A DNA stretch of 64,000 bases from Saksenaea vasiformis B4078 (GCA_000697055.1 JNDT01001359.1:37323-101322); one strand, 5' to 3'. Positions 22,568 to 35,224 are shown, counted from the stretch's first letter. Program-made: numbers and translations. The notes: generated by a model not told the origin, from the letters alone.

Positions 22568-24107
22568 TTATAGGACCAAGTCTGCACTCCAATATTTCAA
22601 CATGTGTGAACATAGTTCGCGTACATTTTCCGTTCGAGGTGATGCCCATAGTCCTAGCGATTCCGTTTGTCGTGCATAGAAAACACATTGTTCTCCGAAG
22701 AATCGACCGTACAAGCGCTTGTTAACAACCGTCTGAAAAAAAAAAAAAGTGAGATTTTCTTTGCAAAAAGGCAAGCGTTAACGTACATCCAAGGAAGACA
22801 TCGTATTCCCTCCTTCATGCAATTGCACTGCAAAGTCGTCCGGTAGTACATGAAACGTGCTACCTGAAAGGTACCGCGTGAGTGCACAGGAGGCTCGGTT
22901 GTCTAGGAACCGCTCCGGACACCTATTTATACAATCATGAGTTAACGTGCGTAGGATTGCACTATTTCCAACTAACCATGGCTGGACAGATTTACTTTCG
23001 ATGAATATTGGTTCATACTGATAATCATAGGTCTTAACAGGAAGTAGGTCTGTTGCATTTTGCCATTCATCATAGTCAAGGGCTCCTTCGCTCCAGTCTT
23101 TGTGAGGATCCACAAGTTCCAAGTCACCATGACGTACGGATTCCATCACTTCGGCTTTCGTTTCCGGCACTGGCCCTTGTCCTCGCCGCTTAAACATGGG
23201 AAGTACCAGAACGTCACCGTTTAAAAGCAAAGATGGATAGGTAGCATTGTGCTGCTTAAATGTCCGCCGTAGATCAGTTGCAACTATGACGTTCGGTGGA
23301 AGCTCGCAGACAAACTCTGTACGAGCATACAGGCGAGCCATATTGCGTTGTGCATTGCGAGATAAAATGGAATAATCATCTTGCGTATAGATCAGATGAA
23401 CATCTACCTGCTGTGAAAGATTCATCTGCTGATAAGTCACATGAATATGTTCCTTGTCGTCTTCCGTGGAAATATGCAGCGTTGCCGAAATCGGTCCTAC
23501 AGTCGTCCATTCAATACCTCATTTTCCCCTTTTCCTTTTCCTTCTCATTTTCCTTTCTTTTTCTTCACCTTGCCAATGCTCAATTATCTTTAATAATTCA
23601 GGCCATGTTTCTGGTGAGAGGTTGATTGTCAGGGAGAGATCTTGTGGATCGGGTGGTGGCATTGCTTGAAGCCAGTAGGGTTGGACGTGGCAGGGGGGGG
23701 CATATGGGATCTCGGAAAACATTTTTTACATTTTTAATCCATGCGGCATAGCACTTATCGCGGAACGGTTATTTTCTAAAAAGAAACAGTTACTATCCCC
23801 TTATTGCATTTTTCTTGTTTTACCAACCTCGATTGTATGTTCTTTGCGGAATTTCGGTGAACAGTGTACTTTGAATACGAAAGAACCAACCCCATAAATG
23901 ACTACCAGTAAAAATCGTGCAGAACAAGATATAACCAACAAGGATAACGCGAATCAATAATGAACGAGAGAACTTCTTCTGGGTATCAAAATTGGTTTCG
24001 GAGAAGGTATGTTTTGCGTTGCTGTGTGCCCATGGCCATGACAATGGCGAAGAATGTTTACGCCCATGGTCAATGGAGGCAGATGAGGATGGGATAAAGG
24101 GATCCAT
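22568..24107 (-). pseudogene. GT49 (LARGE/B4GAT1-like) glycosyltransferase, interrupted by one in-frame stop
   Basis: Exons 23828-24107, 23569-23775, 22977-23517, 22787-22922 and 22568-22732 join in one frame of 443 codons. They encode a type II membrane anchor (RVILVGYILFCTIFTG) in exon 1, then a catalytic region with IEWTTVGPISATL, YPSLLLNGDVLVLPMF, YDYQYEPIFIESKSVQPW and STFHVLPDDFAVQLHEGGN. These motifs resemble GT49 glucuronyl/xylosyl transferases of the Golgi. One TAA at 23726-23728 sits between anchor and catalytic parts. An ATG lies six bases after the stop, in the same frame, and would give a soluble enzyme without anchor. It could be a nonsense allele, a sequence error, readthrough or reinitiation; nothing else is broken. 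Confidence 0.65.
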
Positions 24108-24273
24108 ACAAAGGTGGCGTTGTTATCAAAGTGAAAAAAAAGGAGAGTGGCATCTTTTTGCAGGTTTCTATCTCTTTGGGCTATGTGCCAAAAAAAAAGT
24201 TGCATTCAAGGACGGACATTGAAATAGTTTCAGGAGGATCGTCATGGAAAATGAGACCCTTCTTCCTGTTCAT

Positions 24274-25572
24274 CTATTCATCATTTCTAATGACTGGGTA
24301 CAAGTAACATAGGAAACCAACCCATTTCAGATCATAGCTTTGCTTATTTCTATGGAATATTTGATGAATCCATTCAGTAAACACCACAAAATAATACACG
24401 CCGAGACCTATGGTTTCCATTATGAGTAAATCATTTATCGTTCCCATCTGCGATCTATCTTACTCGTTCCAATATGCCACCAGCCATGCAGCTAAACGAA
24501 GGAATAGATGTTTTTAGAAGAGCAAAAAAAAATGGAGAGGTCCTGTCTAAAAAAGGAAATATTACCTGGCTTATGGCGCCCAATGGTAAGCCGACGACTG
24601 ATCTCCAGTAGCGTAGCGCTGAACAGAATTGATTATCGACGTTCCAGACCGCAAAAGCCAAGACAAATCCCAAAGCAGCAAGTCGCAGAAGTTTCAGTAA
24701 TTTTGGTTTTTCTTTGGTTGTGTCTGGCAAAGTGATACCCAAGTAGCTCGATCGGAACACAACGATAAACACCAGAATGGCATAGCAAACCTGATGGAAC
24801 ACCGGATTTTTGATCATCAGATAGGAATAGGTCACAAACGCCGAATAAGCTACTAACAGCAAGCTGAGCTGGAAGCTGTGTTGACTATCTGGATGCACCT
24901 GAAAGCTAAAAATGACATGACATATTTAGAAACCCAAGATCTACTGGGCTTTAAAAACATACATATGCCAAACCATTACGGAAGCAACATAGATCACTAG
25001 AGACTTGGATAAACATCTAAAGTATAATAAGGAAGAAGTACGTACTTGGTAGTTCATCGAGTAGTTGCAACTCGTACTGCAATGTCATGTGGAAACACCA
25101 TCTATAAAAGATTTAATATGAAAAAAAAAGATGTAAGTTTCCATGTTATCTTCTTTCTTTTCTATACAAACGTACGAGCCGAAGCCAACCAAAATGACAC
25201 CGAGATACGCGATAATGAAGGAACTGTGGAATTTGTTTTTTACAGTGTTGTAGATGCCGAACAATGATAATAGAACTAAGGTCACATGGCGAAAAGTTAG
25301 AGTTTGGAGGAGATTAAAAGTCTATGTACCGAACGACAAGTTGGTGGTTGTGTTAAAGAACTCCGCTAAATAGGTAGAAAGAGCGTAGTTTTCCTTCAAT
25401 TCACTAATGAGTTTTCGTTCGCATGAGGGAAGTTAGTTTCGTTCATTTTACCTCACACCAGTCAATTGTCGAGGTACTATATGTAGTTTAGTTGAAGGAA
25501 AGAAAAAAAAGGTAAAAGTTGGTTTAAAAACTGAACGTACACTGGACCCCAGTAATAGTCCGTAGTTTCCAT
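24274..25572 (-). CDS. Alkaline ceramidase
   Basis: Nine exons (25541-25572, 25452-25476, 25330-25393, 25176-25275, 25046-25101, 24963-24996, 24566-24905, 24464-24491, 24274-24407) give 270 residues. It is an ER/Golgi seven-helix hydrolase that splits ceramide into sphingoid base and fatty acid (yeast Ypc1/Ydc1). The diagnostic parts are present: YYWGPVTSTIDWCEENY at the N-terminus, GSWCFHMTLQYELQLLDELP with the zinc-site His, NQFCSALRYWR, and LHGWWHIGTGLGVYYFVVF with the C-terminal His pair. All metal-binding positions look intact. Several exons are 25-34 nt, so automatic gene finders may well miss part of it. Confidence 0.93.
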
Positions 25573-25913
25573 GTTTGAAACAAGGCACGGTCTTCAGGAC
25601 AAAAGAGCGAGAACTAAGCCACAAAGAGCACGCGCCATTGGTTGCTGCACGATAAGGAAATTTTGCTATGAGTCATTGAGGAAGTTTATCTGTAACCAAT
25701 CAAATAAGAGGATAATCAGGTAGCTATAAAAAGAGAAACTCCTTGGAACATCTTTTGTTTCTTTACTTTTTTTCTTTACAAAAAGTTTTTTCTTTTGGAG
25801 TTCTGTTATTCCATACACCTTTTTTTAATTAATCCTACGCTTATTATTATTATTATTTTTTTATAACACTTCTTTACCTGCACTCTTCTATTTCTTTTAA
25901 AGTCACCTCCAAC

Positions 25914-26105
25914 ATGGCTTTCTCCGCTTAAGTGCCCTCCTCGTACAATCCGTACGATTTCAACAACAGAACATTTTACACCCAATTTTTTTTATATACA
26001 ACAACAAGTCAAGCCCATCATGGCGTACGACAAACTTTCAAAATGTCTAAAACTCACGAAGAAAACGTGCAAGTCTCGAAAACCAGATCCTCCCTGCTGA
26101 ACTGA
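25914..26105 (+). promoter_or_regulatory. Upstream ORF cluster in the leader of the GCN4-like bZIP gene
   Basis: Three short ORFs precede the main ATG at 26111: uORF1 at 25914-25931 (5 codons, MAFSA), uORF2 at 26020-26100 (26 codons) and uORF3 at 26043-26105 (20 codons). The last two end only 5-10 nt before the main start. A long T-rich leader precedes them. A short first uORF and inhibitory later ones in front of a GCN4-type bZIP is the arrangement that gives amino-acid-starvation control of translation in GCN4 and cpc-1. Confidence 0.6.
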
Positions 26106-26110
26106 AACAA

Positions 26111-27016
26111 ATGATGTCTTCTACCAAGCCAACCCTTGAATCCAAGAAAAAAGAAATGATGAATAATAACGTTGACTTCCAACAACTTTTCCAATCCCTG
26201 GCACCACAGCCTGACTCCGTATTTGACGAATGGTTGAATACGGAATTTAGCTCGAATGAGAGTGTCCATTCTAGCCCTGAGATCACCACGCCTCTGGATG
26301 TCTTTTTGGCCTCTCCACCATTTCCATCCAAGGATGAATTGCCGCTCTGTGCTGAAAAACTCTCCCATGGTTCTCGTGGTGCTGTCGATCTAGATGTTTC
26401 CGAAATCCTCCAGTCTCCTCTACCTGCTCCCTCCTCCATGGATCCTTTGGTGTTACCTACGCCTGAACAGCTTTTTGCCGAAATGACTCAGGTCTTCCCT
26501 GCTGCTTTGGCAGCGTTTGCCGCAGCAAATGCCAAGTCAACCACTACCACCACTACTACTCCTACTACTCCTGCTACTCCTTCTGTTCCCTCGCCGCAAC
26601 AATCACCCGCGATCATGGTGCCTGCTGTGAAGAATAACACCAAGCCTCCTGTACCTGCCATGTCTCCTGTAACCAGTGCATCTACTCCCGCTTTTTCGGC
26701 TTCACCCAGATCTGGTACAAAGAGATCCTTAGAAAGCACGGACAACAAATCGGCAATGGATGAGGCGGCTATCAAGAGACAGAAAAATACGGATGCTGCG
26801 CGCCGGTCGCGATTAAAGAAGGTCATGAAAATGGAAAGTCTCGAAAAACGTGTGTCGGAGCTCGAGAAGACCAACGCCAACCTTCTCTTACGTCTGGCTG
26901 TGTTGGATTCGGAAAAGTCAAACCTGAAAGCGAAGGAGTCGTCTTATGAAAATCGTATTCAAGTCTTGGAAGCTCAGTTGGCTGAGGCTCACAAAGCACT
27001 TGCTTCACGCACTTAG
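26111..27016 (+). CDS. GCN4/CPC1-like bZIP transcription factor
   Basis: Single-exon, 301 residues. N-terminal acidic/hydrophobic activation-type stretches occur (NVDFQQLFQSL, DSVFDEWLNTEFSS), followed by Ser/Thr/Pro-rich linkers with a Thr run at ~145. The C-terminal bZIP has the basic region KRQKNTDAARRSRLKKVMK, matching the N-x-x-A-A-R-R-S-R signature of Gcn4, and a leucine zipper with heptads at SLEKRVSELEKTNANLLLRL. It is a nuclear activator, probably of amino-acid biosynthesis, inferred from the Gcn4 signature and the upstream ORFs. Two adjacent ATGs open the frame. Confidence 0.85.
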   Translation: MMSSTKPTLESKKKEMMNNNVDFQQLFQSLAPQPDSVFDEWLNTEFSSNESVHSSPEITTPLDVFLASPPFPSKDELPLCAEKLSHGSRGAVDLDVSEILQSPLPAPSSMDPLVLPTPEQLFAEMTQVFPAALAAFAAANAKSTTTTTTTPTTPATPSVPSPQQSPAIMVPAVKNNTKPPVPAMSPVTSASTPAFSASPRSGTKRSLESTDNKSAMDEAAIKRQKNTDAARRSRLKKVMKMESLEKRVSELEKTNANLLLRLAVLDSEKSNLKAKESSYENRIQVLEAQLAEAHKALASRT

Positions 27017-28374
27017 ATTTTTTTTTTGTTGTTCATAGTTTTCTTTTCTTTTTTTTTTTTTTTGCTTCTTAATAATCATATCTTTTCATTAAAAATTTCT
27101 GCTCTTCATCTGTTTAATCTTTTCTTGTGGGAAGCTGTGTTTCGGATGATTGTTAAACCGTTGAAGTGGATGACCGAGCCATCGGAGAGGGTGAACATCT
27201 TGGCTCAGCCACTGCCAGTGAATTACTTCTATCTTCAACAAGATTTTTCAGATAGAGTTCAAGATAATCGCACAATGGTTGTTTACGTGTCGTTATGTTC
27301 CAGTGAAGGACCTATACCGTAGTTACGCGCTAAGCGGTTGCAAATAGGTTAACTAACACAACATTGGATATTTGTACGTCTTGTTAAAGGCTTAGCACGA
27401 TCGTGAGCATAAAGCTTGTAGGACAATTGATCATGTATCATCTTTTCCGTGTATCATTCATGCCAGCGGTCAAACTTTCTTGGAATATGAAAAAGTCATG
27501 CTGGATTGGGACGCCCTTCACTTAGTACTTGCTCCAATTTGTAAGTTCGACTTGATACCTGTGAGCCAAGCTCAGAAGATAATAAGAGATGCAAATGGCC
27601 CTTCTCCTTTATGTACAAGCCATGCCGAATTATCTAATCAGCCGGTGGTGACACCAATGGGTGAACCTAAAGATCTAGAAATTCCTTAATATACACCTTT
27701 TCCGAAAAGCAGTGTATCATTTTATATTTCCTTCTCACTGTCAAACAGAGGACTTTGTGCCCTCCAATGACAAAGTTTATACGCATGAAGGAGTCAAGTG
27801 CCCCACCTTCTAGTTGTCAAGAGATGTTTTCGATTTCCATTGCCAGTTTCGCTGAGATCAGTCAAACCGAGAGTGTCAGGAACCGCCTTCGCAGAGTTAA
27901 TCCCTTTAGTGACTGATGGTCAAGACCCTTTGACATGAAACGTACCCGGAAGTCTCTTTGTTGGCTTTAGCCTCTAGATTTCGGGACGTTGATGAAGAAA
28001 TGGTGCCCTAGCAGCCACAATGGTTGCATCATGATAGCAAGCTACGTCAGAGAGCACAAAGGTATCATCCGAGAACTGCGCACGCAGCTGAGCTTAAGGA
28101 AGCTGCTTGATTTGTACTTGTCGAGAATGTTCAAATAAGTAGAATAGCGTAGACAGCAGAAATCACGGTTAACATAAGGCAGATCGCAACGCTTAACGCG
28201 TCTATCGTTCTTGCGGTTCAAGAAAACAGAAATATTGGCAGCAGAGCATTTTTGCCTCTGTATGGAAATCGCTGTCTCGGCTAAACTATTTTGTTATTGT
28301 AAGGACTCATTTTCACAGGTTGCACGTCGACCAGAACTGTCACGAACAAAGCATCGTTTTATTCTTGCAAATCA
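27017..28374. other. Intergenic (1.36 kb), degenerate coding-like traces
   Basis: A long poly-T lies just after the bZIP stop. An open frame at 27480-27689 (MLDWDALHLVLAPICKFDLI...) has protein-like composition but no start context and no partner exons. It may be a worn transposon fragment. No function is assigned. Confidence 0.3.
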
Positions 28375-31300
28375 ATGCAGGACGAAAGCACTGTACAACA
28401 TCGCTTCGTACAGATTCACCAAGCATGTGCAGCTGAACACGACAAGCTGTGGTCCACGCTAGCACGTCCAGATCTTTCCTCGATCGCTATCTCGAATGCC
28501 TGCAATGTACTTCTTGAAGCTGTCGAAGCGGAGAAAATAGCATTTCAACAAGCCCTTCATCAGTTGCAAAACCTTGTTCTCACGAGTTCATGTCAAGTAA
28601 AGGTCAGCATCTTTTTACGTACCATTACCAATATCCTGTCGCATCATGTCGAATGCGAAAAGTGTGGCGCTATTGAGCTTCAGACAACCAGTTCGCTAGA
28701 AGGTGTACCGCATCCTTTCATTGTCATTTACCGACAACGTCCATCCATGCTCAAGCAACTCCTAGCTGAAGTCAGCTATTTCATGGATCAACCAGTGAAT
28801 CAACCAACAGATGTGGACACGTTATTTATGGCCATGGATTCCTTTCTCACTACGATCTTCTATCTCGATATCCCCGTGGACGTCTCTACCCTTCTTACGT
28901 TTATCACAACGCGGCTGTTTGAACACAGGCAGCAGGTTTTTTTTTCGTTTCTCTCCTCAATGATGGGGTCGTTCCCAAAGCGGAGCACCAGTGAGTTCCA
29001 CATCAGCATGATAGATATCGCGACCTCAGTTATTACATCGTGCGTCGAATATCGTGAAAAAGTTGGCAAACAACACGTGAAGGAGACCATAGCCAATTTG
29101 ATCTATCATCTCCTTGAAAGCATCTACGATGCAGCTACATATGGACAACCTATGCTGCCCTACGTTCAACGACTTCCACAGTTATTGGATGCGTACGACC
29201 TTTGTATCGGTGCCACTTGGCCAAGTCACGATTCTAGTATTATGTGGACCAGTCTTTCCTACTTCCTTTTAAGAGCGCAGACAGTCGACGATCAGTTTAT
29301 CTTACTAAGATTGATGAACACACAAATGGATATGGATACACGGTTGCAAGGCGATCTACTCTGGATAGCCTATCTTCCCCTCTTCCAGACACTCTCGGAG
29401 ACTGTTCCTGAGTCACCAAAAATTAAGTCGTTGGTATTGGGATTAATGGATAGGATTACCAAAAGAGACACGCAGCGTCCACAAGACACAGGTCCCATCT
29501 TAAATAAGGTAAAGAAGCCATTCAATAAGACAAATTGCTAAAAAGAAAGGAAAAAAAGTTAGAGCGTCGTTTTAAGTTTCGTTTTGTGAGAGGCACGCTG
29601 GGCCATGCTGTTACCTTCCTCTTTCGTTTCTTTCAACAAGACCTTCATGCTCCATCTTTGCTTCCTTTGGAACAGCGTTCGTCAGCATCAACACTCTCCC
29701 ACATCCACGAGTTACTCTTCAGTGTTCCCTTGATCTTCAACGCGGATCAAACCGTTCGTCATACAGCCTTAGCGCGCATCGCGGATATCGTTTCGTTCAT
29801 GCATGATCCATGTTACAAATTCCCCGTGTTGTTATTACTACTCTACTTGTTACGCCATCCAGTAGCCACAACTGACACTGTGCTCTACATTCTGCAGCAT
29901 ATCATGCCCTCTTTCGTCGATCGGAACGATCCCACAACCACGTCCAAAGTACTTCAGATCACACAGTCGATCATTGTGGGAAATACAACCATGTCGAACG
30001 TGGGTGTCAGAATGCTTCTGAATATTTATGAACGACATACACGGCTTTGGCAAGAATTGAAGAAAGTGCTTGCTGATTGGGTCCTTCGTCGCAAGTCCGC
30101 GTCGGCACGATTCATAACGGATACCATTCATATCCAGATCGAACTGACCATGCTGACTACCATGCGCGATTTATGTCGACGACGACCGAGAGAATGCGCT
30201 CAAGATATCCTACCCATGCTTTTATCGATTCTGCAAACATGTCAAGACCTGAGTTGCTCTTCCGTTGCTATTATTGTCGAAGCTATTTGTGCCTGCGTCC
30301 ATGCTGGCATGGCAGAACCGCGCTCCATATGGGTCATTGCCATGCAGTATATTGCCAGCTATGCCATGCAAGAAAATATAGACATCATCTTAGAAAGGGT
30401 GTGCGATTTCTTCGCGCTTGTGGGCGATAAGGATGAGAGTGAGTGAGCGCCATTGTAGTATCACGGATAGCTAATGGTTTTCTGTAGTTTCCGATCCCTA
30501 TGCCGAGTTGAAAGAGACGGTCCTAAATGCGTATCTCGCGCCTTTGATGCAGTCGGAGAATAGCAAAGTGCAGACAGCTGCACTCAAGGCGCTATCGCAT
30601 TTTGCTGCAATGGATATTATCACGCTTCTTCCGGAAAAGGCCAAGGAGTTTGTGCACATCATCATTTCCTCGGACAAACCTAACCAAGCCTATGGTGATG
30701 TGCTTGTCAAGTTGACTTCCTACGAACTCGACCACATGCGACGTACGTTGTTCCAAGGAGAGCATGCCAAGAAGGATACCGAGACCACAGTGAAGAAGGT
30801 TACAGTGGGTGATAAAGAGCACCGTCTGGGAGGCGAATTTATTGCACACTGGGAAAATGCTCGCACCATGCCTGGTCTTCGTACAGGCTATGCGCTAGCG
30901 ATCCTTACAGCAGCGCATGGTTATATCGATCACGGTGCAGGTGCAAATACCATGGAAACGATGGTCAAGACGAAATGGTATAGATGCATGACGACTTCGA
31001 TTGCCGATGTTGGCCTCACGGACCATCTGTTGATTCGTGTTACGTCGTTGGACGCATGGACAGGGTTCTTCCAGACCATCCTTATTGGAAACGAAGGCGA
31101 TGTTGAAACAAAAGCCAGTCTGCTGCTAAACGATCTGGAAGCAAAGCTGGAAAAGAGCACTGTGCCAGGAACAACAAGCAACCTGCTGCTTGCCATGGGC
31201 GGTTTGATCGCAACGGCACACCAAGTGATCCCAGCCTTTGCTACTTCTTATAGCGCCCGATTTATTGATACCCTGGTTAATAAGTACATGGGCGAAGGCC

Positions 31301-33751
31301 TATCAATGTCTTTGATGAGTGAAGAGGTTCAGTTTGCTGTACGATTTATGCTGGGACATATCGCCATGTGTACGATCAACAATGAGAAGAAGGTTACCAT
31401 GATGTTGAACATTCTGGTCGAGAATGTTTACCGTTCGGCACCGTCGCGTAGTATTGATACCGCTGTGGATCTTGTGCAGTTTGCCAATGGCTATGCTGCT
31501 GGACGTTTCACGGCTTCACTGGCTACATGGCCCACGAAGACGAGCGAGATCGACGCGTTGGCAAAGCAAGGGATCACAGCATTGCTTGGCTACTGTAATG
31601 GTGCGAGTGAGCATGTCTCGGAGAGTACTGCGTTGGGTATCTTAATGGGATGGGCTTCCCTGATGAACGAGAGAGAGATGAAAGAAGTGATGGTATTTGC
31701 CCGGGATATCCTTACTCTGTTTACCACTGGAGCCAAGGTCAACAAAGGGCTTCTGCTTGGTGCATCGTGGGTGTGTGCATACGGGGTTATCAACGACCAG
31801 AACATAGTGGATGAGGAGAGCGCCGCCATGGTAGAAAACGCTGCCTCCATGGCCGCAGCCGACGTAAGTAGAATAAGAATACAAGAGACTATTTGCTCAC
31901 GTTCTTTTTAGGATGCTATGGTTCAACATCTATACCACTTCCATGTGCCCTTAGCCAAAGTAGCACGTTTGCGTTTAATTGCGGACGATCGCCTCAATGA
32001 AGGCTCGGATAGTTATACCGCGTTACTCCTTGCTGAGGTCCAGACCATTCAAAGCGATACCACATCGAGCCATCATCATTTAACCGCCCTTTTCTCATTA
32101 AGTACACTTCTTGGTGTAGACTATCTGACGACGCCACATGATCCGGAGCGTCTTGCTGTGGAGGCACGCAAGTATCACGCGGATACGCGTCAGCCCGTAC
32201 TTGATGTCCTGGCTTATAGTGCTGGTCTGACTGATACCGTGGCCAACCTAAAGCAGGGTCGTATTGCTGCTGTTGTTTCGGGCAAGGTCGTCCAGGTCGC
32301 CATGGCCTTCCAGGAAACACTTCGACTAGAGCAAGATCTTCTTTCCTCGATGGGCCAGTCGGCTGTGATGGTTGCTGCCGTATCATCGGAACCAAAAAAT
32401 TACGCAAGATTGAGTAACAACACAAGTTATCTGCGAGCCATCTTTGACACATGTGTTGAACAAACCGAGGCTGGGTCGATCACTGAAGCGACAGCGATTC
32501 TGTTCTTACAAAGCTTACGCGAAACACCCGGTCCATTACCACCTGTCAATTGGTTCAGCGTTCTTATGCAACTAAGCAACCGTTCGACAGTATTACGATA
32601 TGAATGTATTGCGTTTGCTACTGCACATGCTGCGACGTCTCTTTCATTGCTCGAATTCATTCTATCTCAGATGAGCCAGCACGCGCAAGGTACAGGAAAA
32701 GAGGCGGTTCAGCGTCTGTTGATGGGTGAAGCGGGTCTTGGAAAGATGCTAGAGCTGAGCGGACTCCCTGGTAATGATGAGAAAACAACGTCGAAGCGAC
32801 GTGGTATGGATGCAGTGACAAAGAAGATGAGCGTCTCAGCGCTTCGATGCCTTGAGCTATTTGAAAATTATGCCACCGCATTTAAAGGATGGCCGGTCGA
32901 TGTGCAAGCTATTTTCCTTTCTACCTTGATGAATCACCTGCCAAGGAATACTTGCGACGATGATGCAGCGAAGGCGTCTCTCGTTTCGTCTCTTTATTCG
33001 ATGACGAAGTACAAGATTACAATGCCTTTGCTACAACGTACAGATCGGGATCTGGCCTATGAAACACTTGTGCGAAAGGCAGTAGCATGTGGTATCACAG
33101 AGATGAACGAAGACGTGAAGACATGGCTCCAACCCGACACGGTGTATGGTCAGGTGGTGGCCGTGGTCGAAGTCTGTCGTTTAGGAAGAACATCCAACGT
33201 GCCGAGCTATCTGACAGATGTGATGACGCACCTTCTGCTCGCGGAGATCGCGGACGATGCCGTATGGCACGTATTGGCTGAGGCAATCAAACAGCATGCT
33301 GTGACGTTGCAGGATCGGTTTACTTGGCTTGTACGTGCGTTGGACGTCTTGATTGTCGTTTTCAGCCTAGCGCTCGAAAAGAACGCCGTTTTGCACCAAG
33401 CTATCGCTGTCCTATTGCGCCGTATCCTTACAACACTTTGGTGGGGCCCTGCTCAGCTCCCAGACAGACTTCTAGGCGATATCCAGCTGGACGATGCAAT
33501 GTACCTGCTTGCCCATACCATTGAAATGAGCAAGGAATTTAAGCAAGAGCAACAACAGGTAAGCGGAGAGAAAAAGTGCTGAGAAACTGATTCTAACGTC
33601 GTCTGCACTTCAGATTATCAAGCGTGTGTTTAAGCTTTATACTATGCTTGAGGCAGTCGCTGACGATCCTGAGAGCCCTGGTTGGACTATGCATATCGCA
33701 TTGGAGCTTGTGTTGCGTGATTGTCCTGTTCAGTATGAACAGCAAGTGTAA
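28375..33751 (+). CDS. Focadhesin-like giant HEAT/ARM-type protein
   Basis: Exons 28375-29508, 29577-30438, 30488-31863, 31912-33558 and 33614-33751 give 1718 residues, close to the ~1800 of animal focadhesin. The whole protein is helical-repeat-like with no transmembrane segment. A stretch such as YKFPVLLLLLYLLRHP followed by TDTVLYILQHIMPSF, and the late GRFTASLATWP...ALLGYCNGA block, recall FOCAD/RST1 (DUF3730 and focadhesin C-terminal regions). FOCAD associates with the SKI RNA-decay complex. Similarity is recognised by eye only, so the family name is moderate while the gene itself is certain. Its stop lies 26 nt from the stop of the convergent helicase. Confidence 0.6.
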
Positions 33752-33777
33752 ATTCTTGTTCAATAAGTTTATTACTA

Positions 33778-35030
33778 TTATTGTACATTTTCATAATGTT
33801 CTACAGGGATAGCCATTAATTTATACATTTCCAACATCTTCTTTGTTGTCCATCCATGGTCGCGCACCAGACTAATGACTTTGCCCGTGCTCGGACCATG
33901 GGGTCCTAGCCTTCCAGTGCGTCCTGCCATATGCATGTAGCTTGTAATAGATGTGGGTCGTCCAAGGATATAAACATGCGAAACGAATGGAATGTCCATG
34001 CCACGTGCAGTGAATTCTGTCGCAAGCCATAACGTGCCTTCAGGGTACGTCTGACCGGCGACGTAGTCGCGTATATCACGACTCTGAATATGATGTTCTG
34101 CTAAGCGTTGTTGGATATAGCCTGTACTGACAGATGTGCCGACGAAGATAATGCCCTGCGATGCCGTTTCCACAAGGTTCAGCATGGCGAGATTCTCAAG
34201 CATTCTATCATCGAGATCGTCAAAGTCCACGGGCATTTTTTCTTCTTCTTGTCCTTCTCCTTCTTTTGGTGTTGTGATATTTCGGATGGCATCGTCTGTC
34301 ACGACAAGGCAGTAATGTTGAGTGGAGGTGGGCGAGGGTTGCCTCGCCAAATCGAAGAACGCAGGATCCTGTGTCCATCCTCTTTCACTAAGCCAGTGAC
34401 GCAGTGGGCGATTCAATGTAGCCGAAGCGACAATCATTTGCGGTTTCCTTCTATCTTGTTCGAGCAGGCGGTCTATTAATATCTGGGCTGGCTTTGGATG
34501 GTTTGTGCGCAGACGCTGTTGCCGTACGGGTGCATAGCGTTTTGGTAGGCGCAGTGCTTGATCAGCTTCATCGAGGACGATGCGTTGGACATGGAGATCC
34601 ATGGCCAATGCCTGAGCAGGAGTTGTGACGATCATGCCTTTGGTACCTCCTAAGCGATCAGCCCAATGACGAATTTGTGATGCCAATTCTTCATTTGGCA
34701 CCACGTACAGAGACTTGCTCTTCGATGACGAAGCACTAGTCAAGGCCAGCGTCAGGCCGAATGTCTTGCCTGTACCAGTACGATCACGTAATAACAGATC
34801 GCGTCCGGATCGAAGTGCTGGTATAAATTGGGCTTGGGCTGCGGTTGGCTTGACGATCCCGAATTCGGATCGTAAATGTTGACATGTCTTTGCAGGTATG
34901 CCTAGCTCCTAATCAAAAAGCAAAAAATAAAAAACGAAGTCAGGCCGTAAACTCATGATATGAAACGTATTACTTCAAATGTTGTCGGGGTACTGTAATG
35001 ACGACGGAGCACTTGACATGAACGAAACAT
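33778..35030 (-). CDS. Mitochondrial DEAD-box RNA helicase, MRH4-like
   Basis: Exons 34974-35030 and 33778-34908 give 395 residues. The short first exon supplies an Arg-rich presequence (MFRSCQVLRRHYST). Helicase motifs in order: Q motif around GIVKPTAAQAQFIP; motif I DRTGTGKT (A/GxTGxGKT form); MIVTTPAQAL; motif II variant LDEADQAL; motif III SAT; GIIFVGTS; motif V TEFTARGMDIP; motif VI HMAGRTGRLG. The protein is short and resembles yeast Mrh4, which acts in mitochondrial large-subunit assembly. Motif II reads DEAD. The spacing is compact but all ATPase motifs are present. Confidence 0.85.
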
Positions 35031-35224
35031 GTGTGTGCGCAGACAAGGTACCTAGTTTTTTTTTTATTTTTTTGTGCGCTGGCTGGTAATGAATTTTGCG
35101 CTACTCTGTATAACTAGGATAAAAGATGGTGCACTAGATTGATCTCTTTTTTCCACATTTACTCATTAAGAGTCTCAAAGGATCCATCAGTCTGTTTTCT
35201 TTTATTCTAATTATCCTTACTGTT

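Noticed and set aside
26047..26439. Antisense frames over the bZIP gene
   Set aside because: They mirror the bZIP coding strand and contain no independent signal.
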